This document shows, piece by piece, positions 1 to 10,745 of a stretch of 64,000 nt of DNA. The notes under the pieces are model-generated. The model saw only the letters and a program-made list of their open reading frames with translations, did not search any database and was not told the origin of the DNA. Source of the stretch: Candida dubliniensis CD36 (taxonomy: Eukaryota > Ascomycota > Pichiomycetes > Serinales > Debaryomycetaceae); the NCBI RefSeq assembly GCF_000026945.1, contig NC_012860.1, positions 806,001 to 870,000 on the forward strand. Reading direction: 5' to 3'. Position numbers and translations under genes: made by a program. How positions within the stretch are numbered: the first letter of the stretch is position 1; every line of letters begins with the position of its first letter.

Positions 1-335
1 ATACTAATCTACCAATATATTTAGCTATTGATGGTAAAGTATTTGATGTCTCTTCATCACCAAAAGTTTATGGACCTGGTGGACCATATCATGAATTAAC
101 TGGGAAAGATGCAGCTAGAGTTTATGTTACGGGATGTTTTAATAAAAAAGATGAATATACTTATGATTTAAGAGGATTAGATGAAAGTGAAGCAGAAAAT
201 GATATACAATCTTGGCAACAATTTTTCTTAGATCATGATAAATATTGGTATGTTGGAACTGTACAACATGAACCAATTACCGGTGATCCACCTGCTCCTT
301 GTGAACATATGAAGTTCCCAGGAATGTATCATTAA
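1..335 (+). CDS. MAPR/cytochrome b5-like heme-binding protein, C-terminal part
   Basis: The gene is cut by the window edge; the visible frame runs from base 3 to a TAA at 333-335 (110 residues). It contains the membrane-associated progesterone receptor (MAPR) signature of the cytochrome b5 fold: a K-V-F-D-V strand, then YGPGGPYHELTGKDAARV, which matches the heme-tyrosine loop of PGRMC1/Dap1 proteins. Family knowledge: MAPR proteins bind heme through Tyr and support sterol P450 enzymes. The tail after the domain (about 70 residues, ending PGMYH) is longer than in Dap1, so this may be a second MAPR paralog and not DAP1 itself. The N-terminus, including any membrane anchor, is outside the window. 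Confidence 0.75.
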   Translation, partial: TNLPIYLAIDGKVFDVSSSPKVYGPGGPYHELTGKDAARVYVTGCFNKKDEYTYDLRGLDESEAENDIQSWQQFFLDHDKYWYVGTVQHEPITGDPPAPCEHMKFPGMYH

Positions 336-426
336 GACATATAAGTGTATATAACAATATTAATAATAAGATGAAAACTGAACATGCATCTATGGTATAT
401 ATCCAAGTCTATATTATTATATCATC

Positions 427-2196
427 CTATATACTTTCATCCAAACTTTTTTGTAATACATCTAACAATTCAATGGGGTCTTCTAATCCAATACTTATAC
501 GGATCAAATTTCTATCGACTCCCCATTGAGAAATCTCATCTAATTCTTGATAATGAGCTAATATAGCATAAGGACATGCCAAAGTGAAATTTGTACCTAA
601 AGAAGGTCCCTTGTGAAGATTTACTGCATTGAAAAATTTGACAGCTTGTTGAGGTTGTTTAAACAAAAATGATATCAATCCTCCATATCCACCACCTTCA
701 TTCTTTATGACATCATAATATTTTTTCGTATCAGAAACACTAGGATAATAAATTTGAGAAATTAATGGACTCTTTTGGAGTAATGCAACCACTTTTTCCG
801 AAGTATCATCAATTTTATGTACCCTTTCAACGAAATCACGTGAATTACGTTCTAACCAAAGAGCATCTTCAGCCCAAAATAAATCTTCATATTCTTTATT
901 GAAAAATTGTTTCAAAATATTATAATATTTAGAATCTGGATTCAATATTAAAGATCCACCTAAAACATTTGAATCACCTGAAAATACTTTAGTTAATGAA
1001 GATGCCACCATATCAGCAAATGGTAACACATGAATATTAATGAAATTACCAACAGTTTCATCTATAACAATGGCAAAATTATATTTATCGGCCAATTGTC
1101 TTATTCTATTTAAATTTGGAGTTTTCAAAAGTGGATTTGATGGGCATTCACAGAAAAGTGCCAATATATCCAATCCTTGACTTAATTCTTCTTCCAATTT
1201 ATCTAAAGATGCATCATCACCTAATCCAAGGAAATGTACCCCTGGACCAAATTTCTTCAATATATTCAAAGTATCAACATAAGGGAATCCAAAACAAACA
1301 GATTTTTTAGGTTGTTTGGAAATATTGAGTAATGCATGATGAGCATAAAATATAGATGCCATCCCTGAAGGAAATAAATATACATCATTTTCATTTAAAT
1401 GTTTACCTCTTTTCGCCCTTTCTAATTCTTCAAGTCGTTCAGTTGATTTATCTGCCTTACCAGCAATTCTTCTTCTCAAAGCTGCTTTTGCTTCATTGGC
1501 AAATTTCAAATCTAAAACTCGACCATATTTTTGTTCAATAAACGAATCAAAATCACGATTAACATCATCGATATTATATCCAGAAGCACTAGATGCTCGA
1601 GATGCAGAAATTGAGGGAGAACGACTTTGAATTTGTAAAGATTGGAGTTCTTGTTTGAGGTTTCCTTTCAACTTAGAAACATCAGTACCATTTGAATTAT
1701 CATTATCTTTTTCAAATAATTCCTTTAAGATATATTCCCCCATTCTTGATGAAATACCTTCACCCGAATGTTGCCAATAATTCTTTGCCAAATGGTATTC
1801 TGATCTAGGGAAAAAAACCACCCCAATAGTGGCTCCTATCCTAGTGGATTTTTCATTATCATTGGTTGGTTCAAGTGTGCTCAATTGTAATACTCGAATC
1901 TTAAATGATGTTGGATTAATAGTATGAGTTTTAATAAATTCACGACATCGTTTAGCTACTTTATAACTTGGGAAACACATACATCTTTCCCCATCTCGAC
2001 CATATTTTTTTTCTAAATTGGAGCACAATTTTTGAATTGACGAATGAATAAAGAATCGTGGATAACCTGAATTCATTTTCGAAACTACCCAATCTTCACC
2101 TTCTTCATATCCAACAGTTGCTTCCCATGTTGGTAAAGTCACAGAAACAGCATGTGGTAGATTTGGGATTGGCACCCCTATTTCCTGTGAAGGCAT
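427..2196 (-). CDS. STR2: Cystathionine gamma-synthase (Str2-like, PLP enzyme)
   Basis: 589 residues starting at an ATG at 2196. The C-terminal 350 residues form a Cys/Met-metabolism PLP-enzyme fold: FPSGMASIF near residue 277, CPSNPLL near 352, the pyridine-ring aspartate in VIDETVGNF (about D379) and the Schiff-base lysine in SSLTKVFSG (about K403). The N-terminal 200 residues are the fungal extension seen in yeast Str2. The enzyme joins cysteine to an activated homoserine ester to make cystathionine, the cysteine-to-methionine arm of transsulfuration. It is transcribed divergently from SKO1. A TCACGTGA site about 200 bp upstream fits Cbf1/Met control. The related yeast protein YML082W is an alternative ortholog, so the family call is firmer than the symbol. 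Confidence 0.88.
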   Translation of the reverse strand: MPSQEIGVPIPNLPHAVSVTLPTWEATVGYEEGEDWVVSKMNSGYPRFFIHSSIQKLCSNLEKKYGRDGERCMCFPSYKVAKRCREFIKTHTINPTSFKIRVLQLSTLEPTNDNEKSTRIGATIGVVFFPRSEYHLAKNYWQHSGEGISSRMGEYILKELFEKDNDNSNGTDVSKLKGNLKQELQSLQIQSRSPSISASRASSASGYNIDDVNRDFDSFIEQKYGRVLDLKFANEAKAALRRRIAGKADKSTERLEELERAKRGKHLNENDVYLFPSGMASIFYAHHALLNISKQPKKSVCFGFPYVDTLNILKKFGPGVHFLGLGDDASLDKLEEELSQGLDILALFCECPSNPLLKTPNLNRIRQLADKYNFAIVIDETVGNFINIHVLPFADMVASSLTKVFSGDSNVLGGSLILNPDSKYYNILKQFFNKEYEDLFWAEDALWLERNSRDFVERVHKIDDTSEKVVALLQKSPLISQIYYPSVSDTKKYYDVIKNEGGGYGGLISFLFKQPQQAVKFFNAVNLHKGPSLGTNFTLACPYAILAHYQELDEISQWGVDRNLIRISIGLEDPIELLDVLQKSLDESI

Positions 2197-2391
2197 ATCT
2201 AATATGAGTTAATCAAAAGAAGAAAGTTAATAAAGATAAAGAAAATTGAATGATTATGATTTCTTCATTGTGACATTCTTTTTTTGTCTTTCGTTCGTTC
2301 TCTCTCTCTTGTTGATGAGTCAGTAGTGCAATTTTTTCCATTTTCTGATCTATGGTGACTCAATTGATTTTCTTTTTCAACTTAATCATAG

Positions 2392-2399
2392 TCACGTGA
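2392..2399. promoter_or_regulatory. TCACGTGA palindrome, candidate Cbf1 site
   Basis: A perfect 8-bp palindrome 196 bp upstream of the STR2 ATG. Cbf1 recognises RTCACRTG and controls sulfur amino-acid genes in yeasts. The binding role is inferred from motif and neighbour. Confidence 0.55.
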
Positions 2400-2812
2400 T
2401 GTTAACATGCTAAGTATTTAAACGTCACAAATCCCCACACACATATATATATGACTGTCCAGGATGAATCTCCATCCAGCTGCCACTAAAATCAGTCCTC
2501 GATTGAAATGCAGTTATCTCAAAGCTTCTTCTGGGGTGGGGTCAAGATTAATTCCTTCTCTAGTCTACGACTTTCGAGCTTGGCTATTAACGCAGTAAGT
2601 GCTTGCAAGCGGTGTACACATTAACAAATAATCTGGCTAAGAACATGTTTATATACATCTTCTGGGGGATATTATCATCAATATATACCTTCTAGCAGTA
2701 TGAAAGGATCGTCATGTTGGTCGTGTATAGAGGTAATAATCATCATTATTCGCGTATAATGTGTGTGTGGTGTGGCCACAAATGCAAGTGTAAAATAGCC
2801 GAGGATGTTTCA

Positions 2813-2821
2813 ATGACGTAA
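2813..2821. promoter_or_regulatory. CRE-like ATGACGTAA upstream of SKO1
   Basis: ATGACGTAA lies about 700 bp upstream of the SKO1 start and resembles the ATF/CREB element bound by Sko1-class bZIP factors. A second TGACGTAA spans the SKO1 exon 1/intron junction (3522-3529). Autoregulation is an inference. Confidence 0.4.
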
Positions 2822-3513
2822 ACGGGAAAATGAAGTCCCCTAACTAATTTGTTAAAGCTTTTTTTCTTTGACTCTGTTATTTTCTGATTGAACTAAAACC
2901 ACCACCACAACTACTACTACTTCTATTAAATACTACATTATCATATTTCATTCACCGGTGTTGTTAATCGATAAACTTAAAAGCCAAATTTGGTGTTGTT
3001 GCGTTCACACATTTTTGGTGGTTATTTCTTTTTTTATATTAATAAATTCTGCATTGTTTCAAAAATTGGTGAAGTATCTTTTTAACAACAGTAAGTTATG
3101 AACTGGCTGTACCCCTGTGTAATAATAGTATGAATATATGTATACTGATTATTGTTTAATGATTGAATTCTTTTACTTTACTTACTCGAGTAAAAATGTT
3201 TCCAGAATTTCTTACAAAAGAGAAAAGAAATCAACAGAGAGAGAAGGAGAGAGCAAAAGAAGAATTAATCAATTTAGTTTTTTTTTTTTTTGTTTTTGTT
3301 GTTTTTTTTTTTTTTTTCCTCCTTTGTTGTTGTTCGGGAAATATCCATCTCTATTCATACAACATATTCTTTCTATTAATACAGGGGAACCATTTATAAA
3401 CAAAGAAGGAAACATTTAAGAAAAGAAGATCATTCTCAACACATTTAGAGTTCAAAAGTTTAGCTTTCCATCGTTCAGATCTTTATTCATTTTTTTTTTT
3501 AGTTCAAAAGACG

Positions 3514-5328
3514 ATGTCCAGTGACGTAAGTATAGAGTTTTTTTTTTTTTTCGTTGGCAGAGAAGCCAATTACATCATTCATATACTAACAGTAATGACC
3601 CACCCCCAATAAATTTATTATTAATAGCAGCATAAATCCAAATTTGATTTAGAACTTAATCCTTTCGAAAGATCATTTGCTACTAAAGAATCTTCGAGTG
3701 TATCGTTAAATGAGTTGGCAGCAGCTTCAAATAATGACGCTATTTCTGAAGTAAATAGTGTGGCCACTAGTGGATCATCAATAAAGAATGGCAGTTCCAG
3801 CAATAAACACAACCTACATATTCCTAATATCTCCAGTGTCAACCAACAACAAGGTGTTAATGGTAAATTACCAGGTATTACGCCTCCTTTGTTTACACCT
3901 GGAGGAAGAAGATTGCCACCTATAGGATTATCTCCCGGTGGCACAACAACCAGACAGTATTCAAACAGCACAAATAGTGGGAGTTTACCAAGTAACCCCG
4001 ATACTCTTGGTTCGAGCATATGGGGTGTATTACCTACTAATCAAACTTTTCAACAACAACAACAACAACAACAACAACAGCAGTCTCAGCCTCAGCCTCA
4101 TAATTTCAACCAATTTATGTCAGGAATGCGTAAAACCGGATTAACACCAAACGAATCAAATATTAGACTGGGATTAACACCTGGTGGTTTAAATAACTTT
4201 GGATTTGGTAGTAATTTAGTTCCTGGTTTATCCACTCCAGGCGCATTATTGAATGGACCCATTACGCCTGGGTTATCCAGTTTATTAGGTATTACACAAA
4301 CCCCTCTGAGTTTATTAATCCCTACTACAAGCAGCTTTCTGCAAAATAATCTGTCCCATTTAGTTCAACCAACTACAAATAACTCAGTGGGACCAATACC
4401 AGAGTCAACTGCTCTTGGTTCTCAAGTAAATATTCCTCAAACTCAACAACTTCAACTGGACCAATCATCTCAAGCGATTGTTGGTGGACTTCCGCCATCA
4501 CAACCACAACCACAACAGCATCAACAGCAACCAGTGATAGCACAACAAATTCATACTATTCCAGAGAACCAATCTATTGCATTTGATATAATTCCTGAAT
4601 CGAAGCCTGCTTCATCAGAAACAACCAACTTGGAAACTGACTTAGCTACTACGAACACTACTACCAAAAAAAGAAAGAATGACACTGCTGGTGCAAGTAA
4701 TAAAAAGCCTAAAGTTACCAAGGGCAAGAAAAAAGAACCGAAATCAAAATCAAAGGGTAAAAACAATCGAGAATTGAATGAAGATGATCACCAGAATTCA
4801 TTGAATAAAGCAGAGGGCGAGAGTGTATCTCAAAAAGAAAATGGCATTGAAGAAAACCATAATGTAGAAGTAGAACCAAATGAAGGACATTTAGAAAATG
4901 GGGATGAAACAACATCCACTAAATCAAACAATAACACCACCACCACTACCACTACCACCACCAATGGCACAACAACAACAACACCAACAACTACTAAATC
5001 CAAAAATAGGAAGAATTCTTCTACAACTCTTACTGAAGAAGATAAACGGAAAAATTTCCTTGAACGAAATCGTGTTGCTGCATCTAAATGTCGTCAACGT
5101 AAAAAATTATTAATTCAAAAAATGGAGGAAGAATTAGAATTTTATTCAAATGGTTATAGAGAATTATCTGCTGAAGTAAATAAATTACGTGGTGCCATAT
5201 TACTTTTAAAAAAAAAACATAATATTCAAGATGAAATTATTGATGGATTATTACTGAAACCAAATACTGTTCCAACAAACGTTACATCAATTCCATCAAC
5301 TATACCAACTACTTTAAATCCTACATAG
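3514..5328 (+). CDS. SKO1: bZIP stress transcription factor Sko1, two exons
   Basis: The coding sequence is exon 1 3514-3525 (ATG TCC AGT GAC) plus exon 2 3628-5328, about 570 residues. The reason for the intron: exon 2 is open upstream of any good ATG and starts QHKSKFDLELNPFERSFA, matching the conserved N-terminal FDLE-NPFE-SFA block of yeast Sko1, while GTAAGT, TACTAAC and an AATAG acceptor lie in the right places. The C-terminus carries a CREB/ATF bZIP (about residues 475-540): basic region NFLERNRVAASKCRQRKK then a leucine-zipper-like helix. The middle is Gln/Thr/Pro-rich with a basic KKRK cluster. Sko1 is the Hog1-linked regulator of osmotic and cell-wall stress genes. Several CTG codons would be Ser in the CUG clade. 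Exon 2 alone would miss the conserved N-terminus. Confidence 0.92.
3526..3627 (+). other. SKO1 spliceosomal intron
   Basis: A 102-nt intron with donor GTAAGT (3526-3531), canonical branch point TACTAAC (3584-3590), then acceptor AATAG ending at 3627. A stop codon in the exon 2 frame (TAG 3625-3627) is part of the acceptor. A CAG three bases later (3630) is an alternative acceptor that would drop one Gln. Confidence 0.88.
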
Positions 5329-5538
5329 ATTGTTATCATTATTACTATTATTAAATGTATGTATTCCTTTTTTATTTATATAACTTATAATGTATTCTTA
5401 GTATTAATTAGAAAAACCAAAACAATTGTAGTTAGTTGCAAATTTATATATACATATATGTTGTACAAAGAATACTAGGGAATATATATATATATATATA
5501 TAGCTTCTTTCAAATATACCTTGTATGTACATTTATAT

Positions 5539-8500
5539 CTAAGACTTAATACATGTTACTGAACCTTCTTCAAGACGTCTCAAATCTTTCCCATTAGTAG
5601 CAATACTTCCATTACTAGCTTTTGCATCAGTAATGGCTGGAGTTGTAGGAGCAGCAGCACCAGGTGCTTTACTACGGTTATGTTGCATATGTGATTGGAC
5701 TAAATGACCAGCAGCCAAAGCAGAACAAAGAGATAATTCCGCAGCCAACACTGCTGAGGCAACAATTTTAGCCAATTGACGAGCATTTTCCCCTGGATTA
5801 GTTGGATGAGGACCACGAACACCTAATAAATCTAACATAGCACCTTGAGGTTCTAAAATAGTACCACCACCAATTGTTCCTACTTCAATTGATGGCATTG
5901 ACACTGAAACATTCAAATCACCAGTTTCTTTATCCTTTTCCATTAATGTAATACAATTGGAAGATTCTACATTTTGAGCTGGATCTTGTCCACATGCTAA
6001 ATATACTGCAGTGACTAAATTTGCTGCATGAGCATTAAATCCTCCAACTGAACCAGCCATAGCTGACCCCACCAAATTTTTAGAAATATTTAATTCCACT
6101 AATGCATCAACATCAGATTTTAAAACTTTAGTAACGACATCAGCAGGAATACGAGCAGCAGCAACAATGGATTTACCTCTACCTTCAATCCAATTGATGG
6201 CAGCAGGTTTTTTATCAGTACAATAATTACCTGATACAGAAACAATTTCCATATCATCCCAACCACATTCTTCAACCATATATTTCAATGAATATTCAAC
6301 CCCTTTAGAAATCATATTCATCCCCATAGCATCACCAGTAGTAGTTCTGAATCGAATAAATAATGAGGTTCCAGCAAGTGCAGTTTGAATATGTTGTAAA
6401 CGAGCAAATCTAGAAGTTGAATTGAAAGCTTTTTTAATAGTGGCTTGACCTTGTTCAGAATCAATCCATAATTTAGCAGCACCAGCTCTTTTCAATGTTG
6501 GGAAACGAACACATGGACCTCTTGTCATTCCATCACGAGTTAAAACGGTTTCAACCCCACCACCAGCATTAATAGCTTTACAACCACGCATGGTAGAAGC
6601 AACAAGACAACCTTCAGTAGTAGCCATAGGAATATGATATGGTTTTTCATCAATAATTAATGGACCAGCAACTCCAACTGGTAACGGCATATATCCAATG
6701 ACATTTTCACAACAAGCTCCAAATACTCTATCATAATCATAATGAGCATAAGGTAAACGATTTGTATCTAATACTGGAGCATTAGCTAATTTTGCAATAG
6801 CTTTACGACGGACTATAACTGCTCGTTTATTATCAGCTAATTGTTTTTCCAATGCATATAATGGTAATTTACCACCAACAACTAAAGATGATACTTCATC
6901 ATTAGATAAAGTTTTCACTTGACCCTCTTTCAATACTTTAACACATTGTTCAAGTGGTAATACTTTAACCGGGGCTTTAATTTCAAGTTCTTCATCTGAT
7001 GATTCATCATTTTCATTATCGGGGATTTCTCGAACAGATTTCAATCTCTTATCCTTGGAAGTGGCAACACCCGAAGAAGAAGTGGTGGCAGTGGTGGTGG
7101 AAGTGGTAGTATTCTCTTGAGGACGGGAAATTTCTTTTTCAATCAATTTATGAGTAGCACTTACTTGATAACGAGCAGCATTCAAAAAATAAACATTAGT
7201 AACGACTGAAAGGGCAAATCCAAACACCAAAAACTTGGAAATTATACTATCTCTAATGGCACTGCTAAATTTACTCAATACAAGATAAATGAAATCTTCC
7301 AATTGAACAATAAATCCCGATGGCATAAAAAATATGGTAGGTAAAATTGTAACCACGGTACCTTTTTTCCCAATTGGGATTTGTTGAGAAATATCCTTAC
7401 TTAAACTTGGAATATTGGAAAGGAATGAAAACCGACTAAAACTTTCACCACCATCAGTAGTACTATATAACCAAGAGCTACCTAACCAAAAAGCATGGAA
7501 AGCAAAAAATCCAAGACTCATTATCACTTTGAAATAAGCTATAGAAGAATTATTGGATTTGAAAAAATTATGTTCATTAGGATGTTCAATAGTAGCTGAT
7601 TGTTCAGCAACTCTTGCTGCCACTAATGAAGAAATTCCTTCTTCTTCTAAAGCATTTTGTAAATCCTCAGTACGACGAGCACGATTGATTTCAACTTTTA
7701 AACCTAAAATAGCTGAAAAAAATGTATAAACCAAAATCAAATCAAATGATAAAATCAATGAACTTAAAATACAAAAATTTCTTAACCCTGTCAAATGATG
7801 AGCATATATGGCACAAGAAAGTAATCCACCAATAACCACTAAATGATCTCTCAACATACTTAAACAATGAGAAGAAACTGCTTTACCAACAACATGAGGA
7901 ACATCTTCTGGTGATGCCGTAGAAGAATTGGCAACAATAGTGGCAATTGATACTTTATGTTTAAATCCAATTACTGAAACAAAAAATGGAATTCCTTCAG
8001 AAAGACTTAATAATGAAACTTTAGTATTTAAAAATTTATTTGATACAAGTAATGCCAATAAAAATGCAAATGTTGATGAAGTTAATGTGGAAAAAGCTAA
8101 CCAAAATTTCGAACCTATTTTCCTCATATCAACAAATACTTTAATTATTGCATACCACATGCCAAGATATGCTACAAATATTAAAAGTATATCAAAATTT
8201 TCTGCATGTTGAATGGCATCTTGAATTTTATTGAATCCATATCTTATATAATCATAATATTTTGCCAATTTATCATTATTTCTTGCTTTCCAAGTGATTC
8301 CATTATTAGTTATTTCTTGTAATTGATCTAATGAATTTTCAATTTCATTAGTTGGGATAATTAAAATTTGTTCATTATCAGAAATTTGAATGGCATTAGG
8401 AACATTTGGAACAACATCTTGAAATCTTCTAAATCTTAATGGTATAACACTAATTCGATTAGCTTGAGTATAAATATCATCATTGATATGATCTTTATCA

Positions 8501-8736
8501 ATGGCAGTCCATTTATCCAAATCAGGTTGAGATTTATAATGAGATGAAGTATAAGGATGATAATAACTTATACCTGATAAACCAGAACTAGATTTAATAT
8601 GCTCAGGAATATAATCGTCAATGATTGATAAATACGCGATCGATGCTAATAAAGCAGGTACAACCATAAATTGAATTGGTCGACGAGCAGAAGTTTGTGC
8701 TAAAGCACCAGTGACTTCTGTTAGAAAATTAAGCAT
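5539..8736 (-). CDS. HMG1: 3-hydroxy-3-methylglutaryl-CoA reductase
   Basis: 1065 residues from the ATG at 8736. It makes mevalonate, the committed step of ergosterol synthesis, in the ER membrane. The N-terminal half is a multi-pass domain: a first helix near residues 24-40, then a sterol-sensing-like group at about 182-350 and further helices to about 520. A Ser/Thr/acidic linker (540-590) leads to the catalytic domain (about 610-1025), with GYMPLPVGVAGPL, TTEGCLVAS (Glu near 708), DKKPAAINW (Lys near 842), GDAMGMNM, GTIGGGT and the catalytic His in QSHMQHNRSK (H1016). The Ser in HNRSK aligns with the AMPK-phosphorylated Ser of animal enzymes. It converges on SKO1 with a 210-bp gap. The N-terminus has the usual fungal length. 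Confidence 0.97.
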   Translation of the reverse strand: MLNFLTEVTGALAQTSARRPIQFMVVPALLASIAYLSIIDDYIPEHIKSSSGLSGISYYHPYTSSHYKSQPDLDKWTAIDKDHINDDIYTQANRISVIPLRFRRFQDVVPNVPNAIQISDNEQILIIPTNEIENSLDQLQEITNNGITWKARNNDKLAKYYDYIRYGFNKIQDAIQHAENFDILLIFVAYLGMWYAIIKVFVDMRKIGSKFWLAFSTLTSSTFAFLLALLVSNKFLNTKVSLLSLSEGIPFFVSVIGFKHKVSIATIVANSSTASPEDVPHVVGKAVSSHCLSMLRDHLVVIGGLLSCAIYAHHLTGLRNFCILSSLILSFDLILVYTFFSAILGLKVEINRARRTEDLQNALEEEGISSLVAARVAEQSATIEHPNEHNFFKSNNSSIAYFKVIMSLGFFAFHAFWLGSSWLYSTTDGGESFSRFSFLSNIPSLSKDISQQIPIGKKGTVVTILPTIFFMPSGFIVQLEDFIYLVLSKFSSAIRDSIISKFLVFGFALSVVTNVYFLNAARYQVSATHKLIEKEISRPQENTTTSTTTATTSSSGVATSKDKRLKSVREIPDNENDESSDEELEIKAPVKVLPLEQCVKVLKEGQVKTLSNDEVSSLVVGGKLPLYALEKQLADNKRAVIVRRKAIAKLANAPVLDTNRLPYAHYDYDRVFGACCENVIGYMPLPVGVAGPLIIDEKPYHIPMATTEGCLVASTMRGCKAINAGGGVETVLTRDGMTRGPCVRFPTLKRAGAAKLWIDSEQGQATIKKAFNSTSRFARLQHIQTALAGTSLFIRFRTTTGDAMGMNMISKGVEYSLKYMVEECGWDDMEIVSVSGNYCTDKKPAAINWIEGRGKSIVAAARIPADVVTKVLKSDVDALVELNISKNLVGSAMAGSVGGFNAHAANLVTAVYLACGQDPAQNVESSNCITLMEKDKETGDLNVSVSMPSIEVGTIGGGTILEPQGAMLDLLGVRGPHPTNPGENARQLAKIVASAVLAAELSLCSALAAGHLVQSHMQHNRSKAPGAAAPTTPAITDAKASNGSIATNGKDLRRLEEGSVTCIKS

Positions 8737-10745
8737 AATTGATTTCTAACTAATACTTTTTAACCCCAGGAAAGAAATACTAATGTGGAATGGTTGTCTT
8801 TCTTTCTATTTGTGAAGAATCTGAAAAAATTGAAAAAATTGAAGAAAAAAAAAAAAAAGGCGAACTCGTTTAGTTAGTTTTCAGGACACCTATTGAATAA
8901 AGTTGAATTGATTCTCTAATGTGATTATAGGAATTCTTGAAAACAAAAAAAAAAAAAAAGACTCCTTTGCTAGAAAGAAATATTTTATTTCAATGAGTTG
9001 GGATGGGGATTGGGAAGTTGGTTGGGAAAAAGATTTGTTTAGGTGAATTTTTTTTTTTTTTTTTCTGTCTGTCTTTCTTTCTCGAGAATCAAATTTTTCC
9101 AATAAAATTACTAAATAAATAATAATAATGATAATAATAAGATTGTAGTTATGAGATGTATGTGCTATATTTATAGATGAAAAAAAAGCCTTATTCAATA
9201 AATATATATACACAAATGAACAATAGGGATTGTTCTGTTCTGTTCTGTCCTCTGTTTTGTTTCGTAGTTGAAAAATTTTTCCTTGTTGTCTTTAGGGATT
9301 TCTCTGTCTGTGTTTTGTCAATCAGTTGAGGTTCAAAAAAAAAAAAAAGAAATTAATCACAAATTGGAATAAATTATGTATTTTCAATTATACCTCCCCC
9401 AAAATTCAACAATAGAGGTTATAATCTTTGATTTGATTGTAGTGGAAAAACGACAACCCAAACCCAAGAACCACTTTATCAAATTGAAATAATATTGTCA
9501 GGTAGTGTAGTGTAATGTATTGTACTTTCTTGAATGCCCTGACTGACTCACTTATTGGTTAATAAAACCTTGTTGGTTGTCAAGTCGAGAGGGAATAAGA
9601 AAGGAGTGGAAGGTAGATTGCAAAGGTTTGTGATGCAAGGAAAAGCCAAATGAAAAGGATGTAGCCAAGACAGATAGGAATGATGTGAGGAAAGAAAAGT
9701 AAAAGGCGGATTACAAATACCCAACAATGGAAGTCTGTTGTGGTTGTTGTTGTTGTTGTTATTGCGTGTATTTGTATTTACTATATTCAACTCAAATTTG
9801 AAGTTGATATTGATAGTACTGTCAAAAATCAAATAAAGAATGGACGACCAATTGAAGTGGAATAGTAAAATGGATGAATACGACGAAATAGATCTGTAAT
9901 AAGAAATTAGCTAAATGGTAGCAATAGCCGAGAGAATATGTTAAAGAGATGATGAAGTTTGCTTTCTTTTGTTGAAACTGCAAATTGAAAGAAATCAAAA
10001 AAAAAAAAAAAGTAAATGATTCTTCTCCAGATTATATTTATTAATCATTTATTATACTCTTTATATATATATATACATATTTATGTGGAGATATTTAGTT
10101 ATTGTAACAAAAAAAATTTGGTGGGTAGTTGTCGCTACCATGTTTTTTATTGTGGTCATCATCATCATCGTATCGCAAATTTAATTAAAGATTTATACGA
10201 CGAGGACGACATAGTGCAACAAAAAAAAAAATTATTCAAATTTATCATTCTCCATGCACTTTGCTGCTCCCCACATGTTCAATTTATTATCATCATCTCC
10301 TTCAACAACCATACATTCATTCAACTAGTATTTATCAAATAAGATTAATATACTTATATATAGTCCTACACTATCTTATTTGAGATTCAACCGTGGGATT
10401 ATAACAGGAATTGTGTCTAGTTGTTGTTAGGCATCTATTTATTTTTTTTTTTTTTTTGACGTGTATTTGCAACCAATTTCTAATTAAAACACCATCAACA
10501 CTAAGAAACTCTTTTGAAGTCAATCAGGAAGCACTCCAATGGATACCATGGTTTCCACTTGATATGAAAGTATCAGGAACCTAAAAAAATTCTTATCGAT
10601 GTATTAACCAATATTTGATTATACACACAAAGCTCGGTTTACAAGTAAATATAATTGAAAAAACGTAATATTACTATATATAAAAAAAAAAAATACGGGT
10701 TGTCTAATAATATATAAAATTACAAAATAACGGTAACAAACTAAC
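8737..10745. other. Intergenic region upstream of HMG1, downstream of FPR3
   Basis: Two kb without a supportable gene. It has long A/T homopolymers, a TTCTG repeat near 9230-9250 and a GTT run near 9745. Its first kilobase is the HMG1 promoter and contains CTCGTTTAG at 8865-8873, similar to yeast sterol response elements. The open frames at 8890-9213, 9548-9832 and 10016-10342 have no family features. Confidence 0.65.
8865..8873 (+). promoter_or_regulatory. Possible sterol response element of HMG1
   Basis: CTCGTTTAG lies about 130 bp upstream of the HMG1 ATG. Upc2/Ecm22-type factors bind TCGTWTA-like elements in sterol genes. The match is short and in AT-rich DNA, so it is only a candidate. 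Confidence 0.3.

Larger units (their letters stand above)
2197..3513. other. Divergent intergenic region STR2/SKO1
   Basis: A 1.3-kb promoter region with no credible gene. It holds a TCACGTGA site (2392-2399), a CRE-like TGACGTAA (2814-2821), CT-rich and T-rich tracts and a purine-rich stretch at 3220-3260. Open frames here (for example 3138-3419) are homopolymer-driven and are not called. Confidence 0.7.

Noticed and set aside
3138..3419. Frame upstream of SKO1 that might be an extra exon
   Set aside because: Mostly translation of T-runs, stops before the SKO1 ATG, and has no splice signals joining it.
9548..9832. 94-residue frame upstream of HMG1
   Set aside because: Asn run and low-complexity content, no homology recognised, sits in promoter DNA.
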